In this document: in pieces, positions 1 through 7,200 of the stretch
Layout: the number at the start of each line of letters is the position of its first letter
How positions within the stretch are numbered: the stretch's first letter is position 1
Origin: CAYMZZ01 sp964395095
GTDB lineage: Bacteria > Bacteroidota > Bacteroidia > Chitinophagales > Chitinophagaceae
Assembly: GCA_964395095.1 (NCBI GenBank)
Contig: CAYMZZ010000019.1
Coordinates: 1-64,000, forward strand
DNA: 64,000 bases
Direction of reading: 5' to 3'
Notes under the pieces: model-generated
The model's database searches: none
What the model saw: only the letters and a program-made list of their open reading frames with translations
What the model was told of the DNA's origin: nothing
Program-made: the position numbers and the translations under genes

Positions 1-157
1 CTGCAGTGGAGAGTGGTATCAGCTTTTGGCTATCGTCAGACAGTTACTTTTTGGACATTTGAATAGGAAATCATCTTTCAAAGCATTGATCAGCCCTTGC
101 TCTTGCGGACAAGTGCACGGATGCCGCCAATTCGCCAATGCCTGAACGTTGTATGCC
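1..157 (+). other. Right half of an attC-like recombination site (attC-0)
   Basis: This non-coding stretch ends in an R'-like box, GTTGTATGCC (148-157), just before the first gene. The box is the exact reverse complement of GGCATACAAC at 737-746, just after that gene's stop. The bases before it (about 121-147) are the 3' arm of a stem whose 5' arm is outside the window. Integron attC identity is inferred from architecture shared with the sites at 737, 1464, 2525 and 3553. Confidence 0.5.
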
Positions 158-161
158 ATTC

Positions 162-731
162 ATGAAGACCCTACTAACCATAGTGCTGACAGTTTGCTTC
201 AATCACCTCTTTGGACAGAACTCTGAAGACAACAAGTATAATCTGCCGACAGGTGTCTTCAAGTCAGGAATATACAAAGCTGAAAGACACCCCAAATTTG
301 ACGGAGAAATCCAAAGGGTTGGTAATACCTACTACAAATTTGGCGACAAGAAGTTGAAGATTTGTTTGGAAGACACTACTATGCTGACAATCTTTCAAAA
401 AGATATTTTCAATCCCGACGTAATTTTTGGCGCAGAAACAACACATAAGGAGCAATCAGAGCTTGATACGATGTCGAAGAACCAAAGAGTATTTTATAAC
501 TTAGTAAGAAATGACAGTTTATCAATTTGCTGCTTTGAACAATTAGAAATGCTAAATCCAAATGCGCAGACAAAACGCTTTAAGTTTTGGGTTTTTAGAA
601 TTGGCGTGTCTAACCCGACAGAATATTATTTAGAGTTTCAGAACGACAAAGCAACCAAAGCAACATCACTCAAAGAATTCTTAGAGCACGCTATTATGAC
701 GTTCTACCATAAGGGATCATTAATCATCTGA
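162..731 (+). CDS. Secreted protein of unknown function (cassette gene 1)
   Basis: This encodes about 189 residues with a clear signal peptide (MKTLLTIVLTVCF, hydrophobic, ending near LFGQ). I chose the ATG at 162 rather than the upstream ATG at 138 because 138 lies inside the GTT-type box of the preceding recombination-like site and would place charged residues before the signal peptide. The mature part is polar with few cysteines and matches no family I recognise. The gene is the only one between two matching boxes (148-157 and 737-746), with only 5 bases between stop and the second box, so it looks like a single-gene mobile cassette. Its role is unknown; export to the periplasm or beyond is the only supported statement. 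Confidence 0.6.
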   Translation: MKTLLTIVLTVCFNHLFGQNSEDNKYNLPTGVFKSGIYKAERHPKFDGEIQRVGNTYYKFGDKKLKICLEDTTMLTIFQKDIFNPDVIFGAETTHKEQSELDTMSKNQRVFYNLVRNDSLSICCFEQLEMLNPNAQTKRFKFWVFRIGVSNPTEYYLEFQNDKATKATSLKEFLEHAIMTFYHKGSLII

Positions 732-736
732 CAAAC

Positions 737-941
737 GGCATACAACAATCGGTTTGGTGCTATGCTGGCTGACACAATACAGTATCGGCTTTAGGTTCGC
801 TTATCAGCAGTAGTTTCAGCTGACGTTACGCTATCGAGCAACAGATTATATTTTTGTACTATGGTTTTTCATTCGGCTTCAGTTGCCAGGCTGACAATTA
901 TAATGTTCCAGCACAGCAGCAAGCCGTCAACGTTAAGCGCC
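737..941 (+). other. attC-like recombination site (attC-1)
   Basis: The site runs from GGCATACAAC (737-746, R''-like) to GTTAAGCGCC (932-941, R'-like), about 205 bases. The arm CGGTTTGGTGCTATGCTGG after the first box pairs imperfectly with CCAGCACAGCAGCAAGCCG before the second. This imperfect stem around a long variable centre is the architecture of integron attC sites, although 205 bases is longer than the usual 57-141. It holds no gene. Confidence 0.6.
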
Positions 942-959
942 ACCTAGTTTCTCATTACT

Positions 960-1472
960 ATGAAGTGGAGTAAATTAAAATATAATATAGAGAATCGATT
1001 TGCGGATTCTGTTCGTGGGAGGGTCGAAATTTTTTCAACTCGATATAACAACCCCAATAGTTCTACCGGTCGCGGATGGATAACTATCGATGGCGCTGAA
1101 ATTGCAAACTTCTCTACGATGAAATCTGGAGAGATTTATCGTTGTGTCTATCACGAAGCGACTCCGACTGATTGCAAAACTCATCCCGCAGTCAGAATGG
1201 AAGACCGAACCCCAGGTGCTTTAATTGAAGAGGGGGAATTCTCGCGGTTTGATTTGCATAATTGCTGTTTTGAATATTTGAATCTTTCAATCGAAGAAGC
1301 GTTAGATCATCCTAGCCCCATAGTGAATTTCCTTGCCATGTTAGATGGCAGGCTTGGAAAGAGAAGGCTGACGAAGTTCGACACCAATAAATTACACCCA
1401 TTGGTTAGGAAATTGTATGAATTTCGGGCGCAATGCGAGGGAGTTAAAGCAAATTCGACGGGCGGCGCTTAA
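960..1472 (+). CDS. SF0329 family-like protein (cassette gene 2)
   Basis: This encodes a 170-residue cytoplasmic protein without signal peptide or membrane segment. Its N-terminus (MKWSKLKYNIENRFADS, then GRVEIFSTRY and GWITIDGAEIANFST) resembles the small family annotated SF0329, whose function is not known to me; the assignment is from memory of the pattern. The stop codon TAA (1470-1472) lies inside the R''-like box GGCGCTTAAC (1464-1473), so the last residues are encoded by the recombination site. The box before the gene (GTTAAGCGCC, 932-941) is its exact reverse complement, which marks the gene as one cassette unit. Confidence 0.6.
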   Translation: MKWSKLKYNIENRFADSVRGRVEIFSTRYNNPNSSTGRGWITIDGAEIANFSTMKSGEIYRCVYHEATPTDCKTHPAVRMEDRTPGALIEEGEFSRFDLHNCCFEYLNLSIEEALDHPSPIVNFLAMLDGRLGKRRLTKFDTNKLHPLVRKLYEFRAQCEGVKANSTGGA

Positions 1473-1652
1473 CATGGGTTTTGCGTCATGGCGGCTGACG
1501 AATAAAACCTCAGCTTTTTGCCTGCCTGCCTGCCTGCCTGCCTGCCGGCCTGCCGGCAGGCAGGCAGGCAGGTCAGTAGCGGTTACGAGCAGACAGAATT
1601 CCATTCCCCAACCTGCATAAAGCCCTACGCGGTGTACACAACCTATAGTGCA
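1464..1652 (+). other. attC-like recombination site (attC-2) with a palindromic insert
   Basis: The site starts with GGCGCTTAAC (1464-1473), followed by the arm ATGGGTTTTGCGTCATGG, and ends near 1652 with ACCTATAGTGC before the next gene. The arm pairs imperfectly with the segment at about 1604-1625 (CCCCAACCTGCATAAAGCC). The terminal box lacks the usual GTT. The central part has been taken over by a CCTG-repeat hairpin (1520-1573). Confidence 0.5.
1520..1573. repeat. CCTG/CAGG tetranucleotide hairpin
   Basis: About six CCTG units (1521-1546) are followed by a short spacer and CAGG units. The 18-base arm at 1529-1546 is the exact reverse complement of 1555-1572, with an 8-base loop. Such GC-rich palindromes are frequent intergenic elements in Bacteroidota as I know them. 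Short open frames on both strands here are artefacts of the repeat. Confidence 0.85.
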
Positions 1653-1683
1653 CATCAAGATCATATATTCGCGCATTGAAGCA

Positions 1684-2118
1684 ATGATAAGATATCTTTC
1701 TAAGAAAAGTTTGGAATTGTTTTTACTTTGTTTTGTATCGTCTACCCCAAGCTATGGGCAGACACCTGAAATTATCTATGGCAAAGTAGCCGTGACAATT
1801 ACGAAGCAGAAATGGCCAAAGAAGATCCATAGTCAAGTGGAAATCACTTCGGCTTTTCCTGGTGGAGACTCCGCGTGGGTCAGATCTTTGGAGAACAGCC
1901 TTAACCAATCAATCCCATTTCGTAACGGCGCTCTATTAGGAAGTTATATTGTCTATCTTCAGTTTGTAGTGAACAGGGATGGAGTAATCAGTGATATAAG
2001 GCCGCTAACTAACCACGGCTATGGAATGGAAGCTGACGTTGTTGAGGCACTTATTAAAAATCGGAAATGGTTGCCTGCTCCTGCTCGCGGGCGAAAAGTA
2101 CTCGAGTACAGGCATTAG
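1684..2118 (+). CDS. Secreted protein with TonB C-terminal-like domain, shortened end
   Basis: This encodes about 144 residues. I chose the ATG at 1684 because it starts a signal peptide (hydrophobic to about residue 25, ending SYGQ); the earlier ATG at 1648 lies in the preceding recombination-like site. The C-terminal half (LQFVVNRDGVISDIRPL, then EALIKNRKWLPAPARGRKV) has the pattern of TonB C-terminal domains, which in Bacteroidota often occur in small secreted proteins unrelated to iron transport. The family normally continues about ten residues past GRKV in a last beta-strand; here a TAG comes early (EYRH, stop), and the same frame stays open for 58 codons afterwards. It may therefore be a truncated protein. 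The domain call is by pattern only. Confidence 0.5.
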   Translation: MIRYLSKKSLELFLLCFVSSTPSYGQTPEIIYGKVAVTITKQKWPKKIHSQVEITSAFPGGDSAWVRSLENSLNQSIPFRNGALLGSYIVYLQFVVNRDGVISDIRPLTNHGYGMEADVVEALIKNRKWLPAPARGRKVLEYRH

Positions 2119-2295
2119 GTTTCTAATTTAATAGCCCCAAACTGTGAAAGCTGGCTACCTGACCATTTTGCTCGACACAATTTTGCCTTGACAATGTGGA
2201 AAGCGGACAAACGGGACGAGCAGATAATTGAAATTTCGCAGACAGAGATTACCAAGGTGAATTTCATAAAATTAAAAGTTCCAGAATTTAAGTGA
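2119..2295 (+). pseudogene. Open-frame remnant following the TonB-like gene
   Basis: After the TAG at 2116-2118 the same frame is open for 58 codons to a TGA at 2293-2295. The last third looks protein-like (for example DEQIIEISQTEITKVNFIK) with an internal ATG at 2194. I do not recognise a family. It could be the tail of a second, broken gene in the same cassette-like unit, or chance. No recombination-like site separates it from the neighbours. Confidence 0.2.
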
Positions 2296-2314
2296 GCAAA
2301 TATTTAAAGACGAG

Positions 2315-2512
2315 ATGGACTTGTTAGGGCAAATATTATGGTTTAGTATGTTCGGTACTCCATTTTTTACAATTCCATTGGCATGGCGACTTATGGATAC
2401 AAGGAAAATATTTCGAGTAATCGTTGGACTATTTATCGCACTGGTACTTTCATTTTTTCTTTATCATATTAGTTTAGCAGTTATATTTAGAGATGGACTG
2501 GGACCAGGTTGA
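2315..2512 (+). CDS. Small two-helix membrane protein, unknown
   Basis: This encodes 65 residues with two hydrophobic stretches (roughly residues 4-24 and 33-58) separated by a short charged loop (RLMDTRKIFR). It resembles no family I know. It starts with ATG about 20 bases after the end of the upstream open frame. It ends 12 bases before the R''-like box at 2525, the usual spacing between stop and box in this array, so it is the last gene of its unit. Confidence 0.45.
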   Translation: MDLLGQILWFSMFGTPFFTIPLAWRLMDTRKIFRVIVGLFIALVLSFFLYHISLAVIFRDGLGPG

Positions 2513-2524
2513 CAAAAGACAAGC

Positions 2525-2728
2525 GCCCTATAACACGAGGTCCTGTGTAAAATGGGCAGACGGAACAAGCCTCTACATTTGAAGTACTATTTAGCTTTAG
2601 TTTCGGCTTGACAGAACGCTAATCAACAATGAGTAAAACATCTTCAATATTGTAATTATCAACTTCAGTTACGGGCAGACAGTTCGTTATTTCCCAGCCT
2701 GCACAAGGCCTTAAACGTTAGCAGATAC
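2525..2728 (+). other. attC-like recombination site (attC-3)
   Basis: The site runs from GCCCTATAAC (2525-2534) to GTTAGCAGATAC (2717-2728). The arm AGGTCCTGTGTAAAATGGGC pairs imperfectly with CCCAGCCTGCACAAGGCCT just before the second box. The sequence CCTGCACAAGGCCTTAAACGTTAGC recalls the right ends of attC-1 and of the site near 13.5 kb. Confidence 0.55.
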
Positions 2729-2752
2729 TTTAACAGCCAACCCTAACAAAAT

Positions 2753-3535
2753 ATGACACATCAAGAAATACTAAAAAAGGTTGAATGGAAAGATTTAAAA
2801 TACTTGTCTTTCAAGGAAATGTTAATTGAGAATAACCTGACAATACCGTGGTTTTTAATTTCAATGACACTTGCATATTTTGGGTATTACATTTTGGCGT
2901 TACCATTTTCAGCATTTTTCTTTTTGACCGGGCTTAGACAAGTTCATAACGGTTTCCATAATTCGCTTGGAACAAATAAATTTCTGACCTGGTTGTCATT
3001 GTACATTAACAGCATTTTAATGATGGTTTCTATTCATGCTGTTAAGTTCAACCATATAAGACATCATAAATATTGCCTGACAGAAGAAGATTACGAAGGA
3101 AAGTCAGCAGGAATGACCTGGTACGGAGCAATTTTATATGGGCCAATTCATATGTTTCTCATACACAAAGTGACATTACAACTTGGCAATAAAAACTATA
3201 AGCGAAATGTTATTTTGGAACTGTTTTCTATTGCGATGTTTGCGACAATAGTGTTCTACTTTAGAATAGACTTCTTAATGTATCACATAATTGTAATGAT
3301 AATTGGAGAATTCCTAATGGCATTCTTTGCTGTTTGGACTGTACATCACGACACACACGACAGCCCAGAACTGGCAAGAACTCAAAGAAGTGGTTGGAAG
3401 AATAAAATCACATTTAGTATGTTTTATCATTTAGAACATCATCTATTTCCAGCAGTACCGACTATCAAATTACCTGAACTTGCAAGAAGAATTGACGAAG
3501 CATTACCTGAAATAGAAAAGAAACAAACATTTTGA
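2753..3535 (+). CDS. Fatty acid desaturase (membrane, di-iron)
   Basis: This encodes 260 residues and carries the three histidine boxes of membrane desaturases: HNGFH (H65, H69), HIRHH (H101, H104, H105) and HLEHH (H226, H229, H230), plus an extra VHHDTHD near residue 198. Hydrophobic segments lie at about 33-60, 78-96 and 145-185. Family members use two iron ions and oxygen to introduce double bonds into acyl chains in the inner membrane; the exact substrate cannot be read here. It is shorter than many family members (300-360). It sits alone between matching boxes at 2717-2728 and 3553-3564 (10 of 12 positions complementary), so it appears to be cassette cargo with a recognisable enzymatic function. 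Confidence 0.8.
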   Translation: MTHQEILKKVEWKDLKYLSFKEMLIENNLTIPWFLISMTLAYFGYYILALPFSAFFFLTGLRQVHNGFHNSLGTNKFLTWLSLYINSILMMVSIHAVKFNHIRHHKYCLTEEDYEGKSAGMTWYGAILYGPIHMFLIHKVTLQLGNKNYKRNVILELFSIAMFATIVFYFRIDFLMYHIIVMIIGEFLMAFFAVWTVHHDTHDSPELARTQRSGWKNKITFSMFYHLEHHLFPAVPTIKLPELARRIDEALPEIEKKQTF

Positions 3536-3552
3536 AAATCGCTGAAAGAAGA

Positions 3553-3691
3553 GTACCTGCTAAGAAGGGTTTTGCGTCTGGAGGGGTGAAATACAAACTT
3601 GGAACTTTGTACTTCTATCCAAGGTAGTGGGGGTTGACAGTTTTGGGCTCCGAAACCCGCCCGAACGCAATGCCCAAAAACGTAAGCAACC
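3553..3691 (+). other. attC-like recombination site (attC-4), best formed
   Basis: At 139 bases this is the most typical site. It runs from GTACCTGCTAAG (3553-3564) to GTAAGCAACC (3682-3691). The arm GGGTTTTGCG directly after the first box faces CGCAATGCCC before the second, and TGGAGGGGT faces ACCCGCCC further in, giving an imperfect bipartite stem like the R and L boxes of attC. Confidence 0.6.
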
Positions 3692-3697
3692 GTTTTA

Positions 3698-4213
3698 ATG
3701 AAGTCCCTACTAATTATAATATTATTATTCACTACCTGTTTCTGTTTTGCGCAGACACAGCAAAATGGTGACGCAATTTATGATGTGGCAATTGCTTACA
3801 GACCCGCAACCATACAACTGTTGACAGATACTAATTCTATTGCAGCTTTTGACATTAATAATATTGGACAAGTTAGTTATAAGGGCATAAAACCTGGGCG
3901 CTATAAACTTTTAATAAGCGGGCGAGGTCAAACTTCAACTATTAAAGACAGCATATTTGTTGGACAAGGACAAAGTTTAGTTTTGAATTTTAAGATCAAC
4001 GGCCCTTGTTTGTATGACCATCCTGTTGGCTATATTCCGACCTGCCCTAAAATTCATACAGACAATATCATTCCGATTGTTTATGGATTAAATGCGACAC
4101 CAGGAGATACATTTATTAAGAACAAAAGGGAGATGAAAGTAAAGTATGCTGGTTGTGTTGTGACAGAATGCGACCCAAAGTTTTATTGTAAAGAACACGA
4201 TATTGATTTCTAA
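3698..4213 (+). CDS. Secreted protein with carboxypeptidase-regulatory-like segment
   Basis: This encodes 171 residues with a signal peptide ending FCFAQ (about residue 19). The middle (YKGIKPGRYKLLISGRGQ, then SIFVGQGQSLVLNF) resembles the beta-sandwich of carboxypeptidase regulatory-like domains. The C-terminus (PIVYGL, then GCVV, CDPKFYCKEHDIDF) resembles a conserved cysteine-rich tail I have seen on many Bacteroidota hypothetical proteins; cysteines there may bind metal or form disulfides. Function unknown. The start is only 6 bases after the box GTAAGCAACC (3682-3691), and the matching box GGCTGCTTAAC begins at 4220, so this is a single-gene cassette unit. Confidence 0.55.
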   Translation: MKSLLIIILLFTTCFCFAQTQQNGDAIYDVAIAYRPATIQLLTDTNSIAAFDINNIGQVSYKGIKPGRYKLLISGRGQTSTIKDSIFVGQGQSLVLNFKINGPCLYDHPVGYIPTCPKIHTDNIIPIVYGLNATPGDTFIKNKREMKVKYAGCVVTECDPKFYCKEHDIDF

Positions 4214-4219
4214 GAAAAT

Positions 4220-4286
4220 GGCTGCTTAACTTGGGTTTAGGCAGGTTGGGCATGACCAGCTAACATCAGTAAATTGGGAACCCAGG
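4220..4286 (+). other. Left part of an attC-like site (attC-5), interrupted by an insertion sequence
   Basis: GGCTGCTTAAC (4220-4230) and the arm TTGGGTTTAGGCAGGTTGGG follow the pattern of the other sites. The IS begins at 4287, so the right part is displaced beyond 5645. There the flank 5646-5758 does not show a convincing complementary arm or GTT box, which suggests a rearrangement along with the insertion. Confidence 0.45.
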
Positions 4287-4350
4287 TGTAACCTCCCCTA
4301 AAATTAGGACAGTTTAAAACTCGACTTTTTTTAATTTTAAACTGTCAATT

Positions 4351-4617
4351 ATGAAATAATCAAGATTTGCCGAGACGCAGATTGTACATGCGTTAAAAGA
4401 GTATGAAGCGGGCAAGAGCGTTGCCGATATTTGCAGAGAGTTGGGAATCAATAAGCAAACATTCTACAACTGGCAAAAAAAGTACGGTGGTATGGAGAGC
4501 CAGGATCTGAAGCGGCTTAAAGATTTAGAGGAAGAGAACCGCAGGCTTAAGCAGATGTATGCAGAAATTGCCATGGATAACAAGGTACTGAAGGACGTGA
4601 TTTCAAAAAAGTTCTAA
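4351..4617 (+). pseudogene. IS3-family transposase OrfA with stop at codon 3
   Basis: The frame encodes a classic OrfA: helix-turn-helix (SVADICRELGINKQTFYNWQKKYGG) followed by a leucine-zipper-like coiled coil (LEEENRRLKQMYAE) for binding the terminal repeats. The expected start ATG-AAA is followed directly by TAA (4357-4359) where relatives have a lysine codon. No other ATG lies before the helix-turn-helix; the next in-frame ATG is at about 4492. Unless another codon is used, the protein cannot be made and the element should be immobile on its own. The frame ends in the A6G slippery site used for fusion to OrfB. Confidence 0.75.
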
Positions 4618-5435
4618 AGCCTTGCGAGAGAAAAGACAGGGTTGACTATATCCGTGCTGAACACGGCTATAGCCTCGCAAGAGCCTGCAAACTCATCAAC
4701 CTGCCAAGATCAGTATTCTATTATGCGTCACGTAAGGACGATTCTGCAGTGATTACTAAGCTTCAGGAGTTGGCGGATAAAAAGCCGATGGAAGGGCAGG
4801 ATATGTTTTACAAGCGTATCAGGCGGGAAGGAATCGTCTGGAATCACAAACGGGTAACGCGTGTATACAGGCTTATGGGATTGAATAAAAAGAAACGGAC
4901 ACGTAAAAGGATTCCTGCACGGATCAAGCAGCCATTAGCGGTACCATCTTCTCCCAACCAGACATGGTCAATGGATTTTATGGCTGACAGGCTGATGAAC
5001 GGAAGGCGCTTCAGAGTCTTGAATATTATTGATGACTACAACAGGGAAATTTTAAGAATTGAACCTTACTTCAGCATTACCTCAGAAAGAGTAATTAGTA
5101 TTATTGCCCGGTTACTGACAGAGAAAAGAAAACCACAAACTATCAGAGTTGATAACGGGCCAGAGTTCATTGCTGAAGTTTTGAATAAATGGTGCTATGA
5201 TCAAAAGATAACACTGCAGTTTATTCAACCAGGAAGGCCTATGCAAAACGGATATGTAGAACGATTCAACAGATCTTACCGGCAGGATGTGCTGGATGCA
5301 AACCTCTTTGCAAATCTTTCAGAAGTGAAATTGGCAAGCGATGAGTTTGAAGAAGATTATAATTTTCACAGGCCGCATGAGTCTTTAGGGGATCTCAGTC
5401 CTGTTGAGTACAGGCTAAAACATACTGCTGCATGA
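4611..5435 (+). CDS. IS3-family transposase OrfB (rve integrase domain)
   Basis: This encodes about 275 residues read by -1 frameshift from orfA at AAAAAAG. An N-terminal HTH_21-like part (YIRAEHGYSLARACKLINLPRS) precedes an integrase core with the DDE triad visible as WSMDFMAD, VDNGPEF and YVERFNRSYR, and the family ending HESLGDLSPVEY. It catalyses cutting and joining of IS ends as an OrfAB fusion. The frame is intact to its stop; the defect of the element is in orfA. Confidence 0.85.
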   Translation, partial: VLKPCERKDRVDYIRAEHGYSLARACKLINLPRSVFYYASRKDDSAVITKLQELADKKPMEGQDMFYKRIRREGIVWNHKRVTRVYRLMGLNKKKRTRKRIPARIKQPLAVPSSPNQTWSMDFMADRLMNGRRFRVLNIIDDYNREILRIEPYFSITSERVISIIARLLTEKRKPQTIRVDNGPEFIAEVLNKWCYDQKITLQFIQPGRPMQNGYVERFNRSYRQDVLDANLFANLSEVKLASDEFEEDYNFHRPHESLGDLSPVEYRLKHTAA

Positions 5436-5478
5436 GAAGGTTTTTTGAGGCATTATACACAAAGAATATCTACAAAAT

Positions 5479-5509
5479 GATTGCGCCGTACAACACGTAC
5501 AGCGCAATC
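5479..5509. repeat. Hairpin inside the IS right end
   Basis: GATTGCGC (5479-5486) and GCGCAATC (5502-5509) form an exact stem, with an inner GTAC/GTAC pair. It lies 44 bases after the orfB stop and could act as a transcription stop or shield, but no clear T-tract follows. Confidence 0.6.
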
Positions 5510-5758
5510 TGGATATTCTCCGTGGCTCATCTGTATCCCTGGCGAGTTGCTCCTCAGCAGAGCGCGATTCCGTTTCCAGACGGCACAGCAAAAATATTTT
5601 CCAATTTGTATATTTACAACCTGTCCTAAAAAGGGGGAGGTTACATGAACATCCAATACCTGACTTAATAAATGTCATAATTAGCCCATGAAAGACATGC
5701 CGATAATAGGCATTTTTGCGTCATCAGGGTCCAAGGAATAAGCCATCATCTTATTTAA

Positions 5759-6364
5759 ATGTATCTTATGCGGAGCTTTACTTTCATTTTGTCGTTTCTG
5801 TTTCTTACTATCACCGCCTATTGCCAGTTAGATAAAGGCGTATGGATTATTGGCGGTTCAGGTTCGTTCAATACATACCATAGAGACTGGCATACACCAA
5901 CCTATACGGTTATTTACAAAAACACCGACATATCCGTTTCACCTTCCGTGGGGTATTTCATCACAGACAAGCTGGCCTTAGGGTTGAGGCCATCTTATTT
6001 ATTACGAAAATCCGAAGACAGAGGCTCAACTGGTCCAGCCAGTGGTGGGAAAAGTAGTGTGAGTTGGCTGGAGTTGGGCGGGTTTGCCAGGTGGTATTTT
6101 CTGAAAAAGGACAAGAATTACAATATTGTATCGGACATATCCTATCATTATGGACTTCAGAGCAATATGGGGACTAATACAGGACACAGCAACAGTGTTA
6201 AGGCATTGGTAGGACCAGTTTTATATTTCAATTCAGTTATAGGTGTTGAGTTGCTTGTTGGTTATAGTTCAAGAAGAGAATTTTACGAAAATGGATACAA
6301 ATATTTCAATAAAGGCTTTTTGACGACAGTTGGATTTCAAATTCATCTGAAAAAGGACAAATAG
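5759..6364 (+). CDS. Outer membrane beta-barrel protein
   Basis: This encodes 201 residues with a signal peptide (cleavage near TAYCQ, about residue 22; an alternative start is the ATG at 5768). Alternating polar and aromatic strands (WIIGGSGSFNTY, ISVSPSVGYFITDKLALGLRPSYLL, VGYSSRREF, FLTTVGFQIHL) fit a small 8-stranded barrel of the OMP_b-brl type. The function is probably structural or unknown. It follows the IS by 113 bases and precedes the site at 6379. The expected matching box at its 5' side is not visible, consistent with a rearrangement at the IS. Confidence 0.65.
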   Translation: MYLMRSFTFILSFLFLTITAYCQLDKGVWIIGGSGSFNTYHRDWHTPTYTVIYKNTDISVSPSVGYFITDKLALGLRPSYLLRKSEDRGSTGPASGGKSSVSWLELGGFARWYFLKKDKNYNIVSDISYHYGLQSNMGTNTGHSNSVKALVGPVLYFNSVIGVELLVGYSSRREFYENGYKYFNKGFLTTVGFQIHLKKDK

Positions 6365-6378
6365 AGTTGTTACAAGAT

Positions 6379-6588
6379 GGCTGCCTACAACAGGCGGTTT
6401 GGCGATATGGTGGGGTGACGAATATACTCTCTGCATTTTGTTCGCTATTTGGCTTCGGTTGCTGCTGACGAATAACGCCGAGCAACAGAACTAGCAATGA
6501 ACTTTTGGATCTATAATGAGAAGCGGCACCAGGTAGACGGAACACGCACTTCCGTTTCATCTCGAATGCCTGAACATTGTAGGTGACC
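6379..6588 (+). other. attC-like recombination site (attC-6)
   Basis: The site runs from GGCTGCCTACAAC (6379-6391) to ATTGTAGGTGACC (6576-6588). The arm CAGGCGGTTTGGCGATATGG faces CATCTCGAATGCCTG (6558-6572). The right box has A in place of the first G of GTT. It fills the gap between the beta-barrel gene and the next lipoprotein gene. Confidence 0.5.
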
Positions 6589-6668
6589 AGATGAAAAAGT
6601 CTTATAGGTCAATGGGAATTACCAGACATTTTCTTTTTGAGCGACACCTGCCGACACAAACCAGTTTT

Positions 6669-7139
6669 ATGCGGAACCTGACAAGAATTACTTTATTCTT
6701 TCTGACTGCTTTGAGCATATGTAGTTGTTTTAGTAATCGGAAGCTGATTGAAAAAACTAAAACTGAATTTGGAAGTATAAGATTTTATGCAGTTAAATTC
6801 CCAAGAGACAAATCTAGTTTAGAGAAAGTTTACGCTGAGGTTGACAGCAATGACATCAAAAGATTTTACAGTTTTTACCCAGACAGGATTGTAGTGACAG
6901 ACGAAAGAGCAAAAGCTCTATCCTACATGGTTATATTTCAAAAATTGCCAGACAACTATGACTCTAATATGTATCGTCGCTTTTCAAGGCTGGACACAGT
7001 TGTATTTAGTAAAGCCAAAAGCCTTTTAGACATTTCCAATTACTCTAATTTGAAAGGGCTTCAAGGTGCCGAAGGATACTTGATCGAAGTAAATTACTAT
7101 CATGGGTTTCCTAAGAACAATATGTTTGTGCCTCTATAA
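6669..7139 (+). CDS. Lipoprotein of unknown function
   Basis: This encodes about 156 residues. I chose the ATG at 6669 because it opens a lipoprotein signal (MRNLTRITLFFLTALSICSC) with a lipobox cysteine at residue 18 or 20; the ATG at 6591 directly follows the recombination box and adds 26 unlikely residues. The mature part is charged and rich in tyrosine and aspartate and matches nothing I recognise. Its boxes at 6576-6587 and 7201-7212 are complementary at 9 of 12 positions, so it is another single-gene unit. It is likely anchored in the outer membrane. Confidence 0.55.
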   Translation: MRNLTRITLFFLTALSICSCFSNRKLIEKTKTEFGSIRFYAVKFPRDKSSLEKVYAEVDSNDIKRFYSFYPDRIVVTDERAKALSYMVIFQKLPDNYDSNMYRRFSRLDTVVFSKAKSLLDISNYSNLKGLQGAEGYLIEVNYYHGFPKNNMFVPL

Positions 7140-7200
7140 GAGTTGAGAGTCAATAGTTTTATTGACTTAAACGCATAACTCAAAGCGAACGTGATGAAAA

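Larger units (their letters stand above)
4287..5645 (+). mobile_element. IS3-family insertion sequence (IS407-like)
   Basis: The 1359-base element is bounded by inverted repeats: TGTAACCTCCCC at 4287 and its complement GGGGAGGTTACA ending at 5645, with homology extending to the AGGACAG / CTGTCCT motifs about 25 bases in. Inside are orfA (4351-4617) and orfB (4611-5435) joined by a slippery A6G tract (4605-4611), the usual IS3-family layout. I see no matching target duplication: flanks read CCCAGG and TGAACA. About 200 bases between orfB and the right repeat hold a strong hairpin (5479-5509). Confidence 0.85.

Noticed and set aside
1392..1676. Overlapping open frames on both strands over the CCTG repeat
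   Set aside because: They are produced by the tetranucleotide repeat and lack start signals or protein-like composition.
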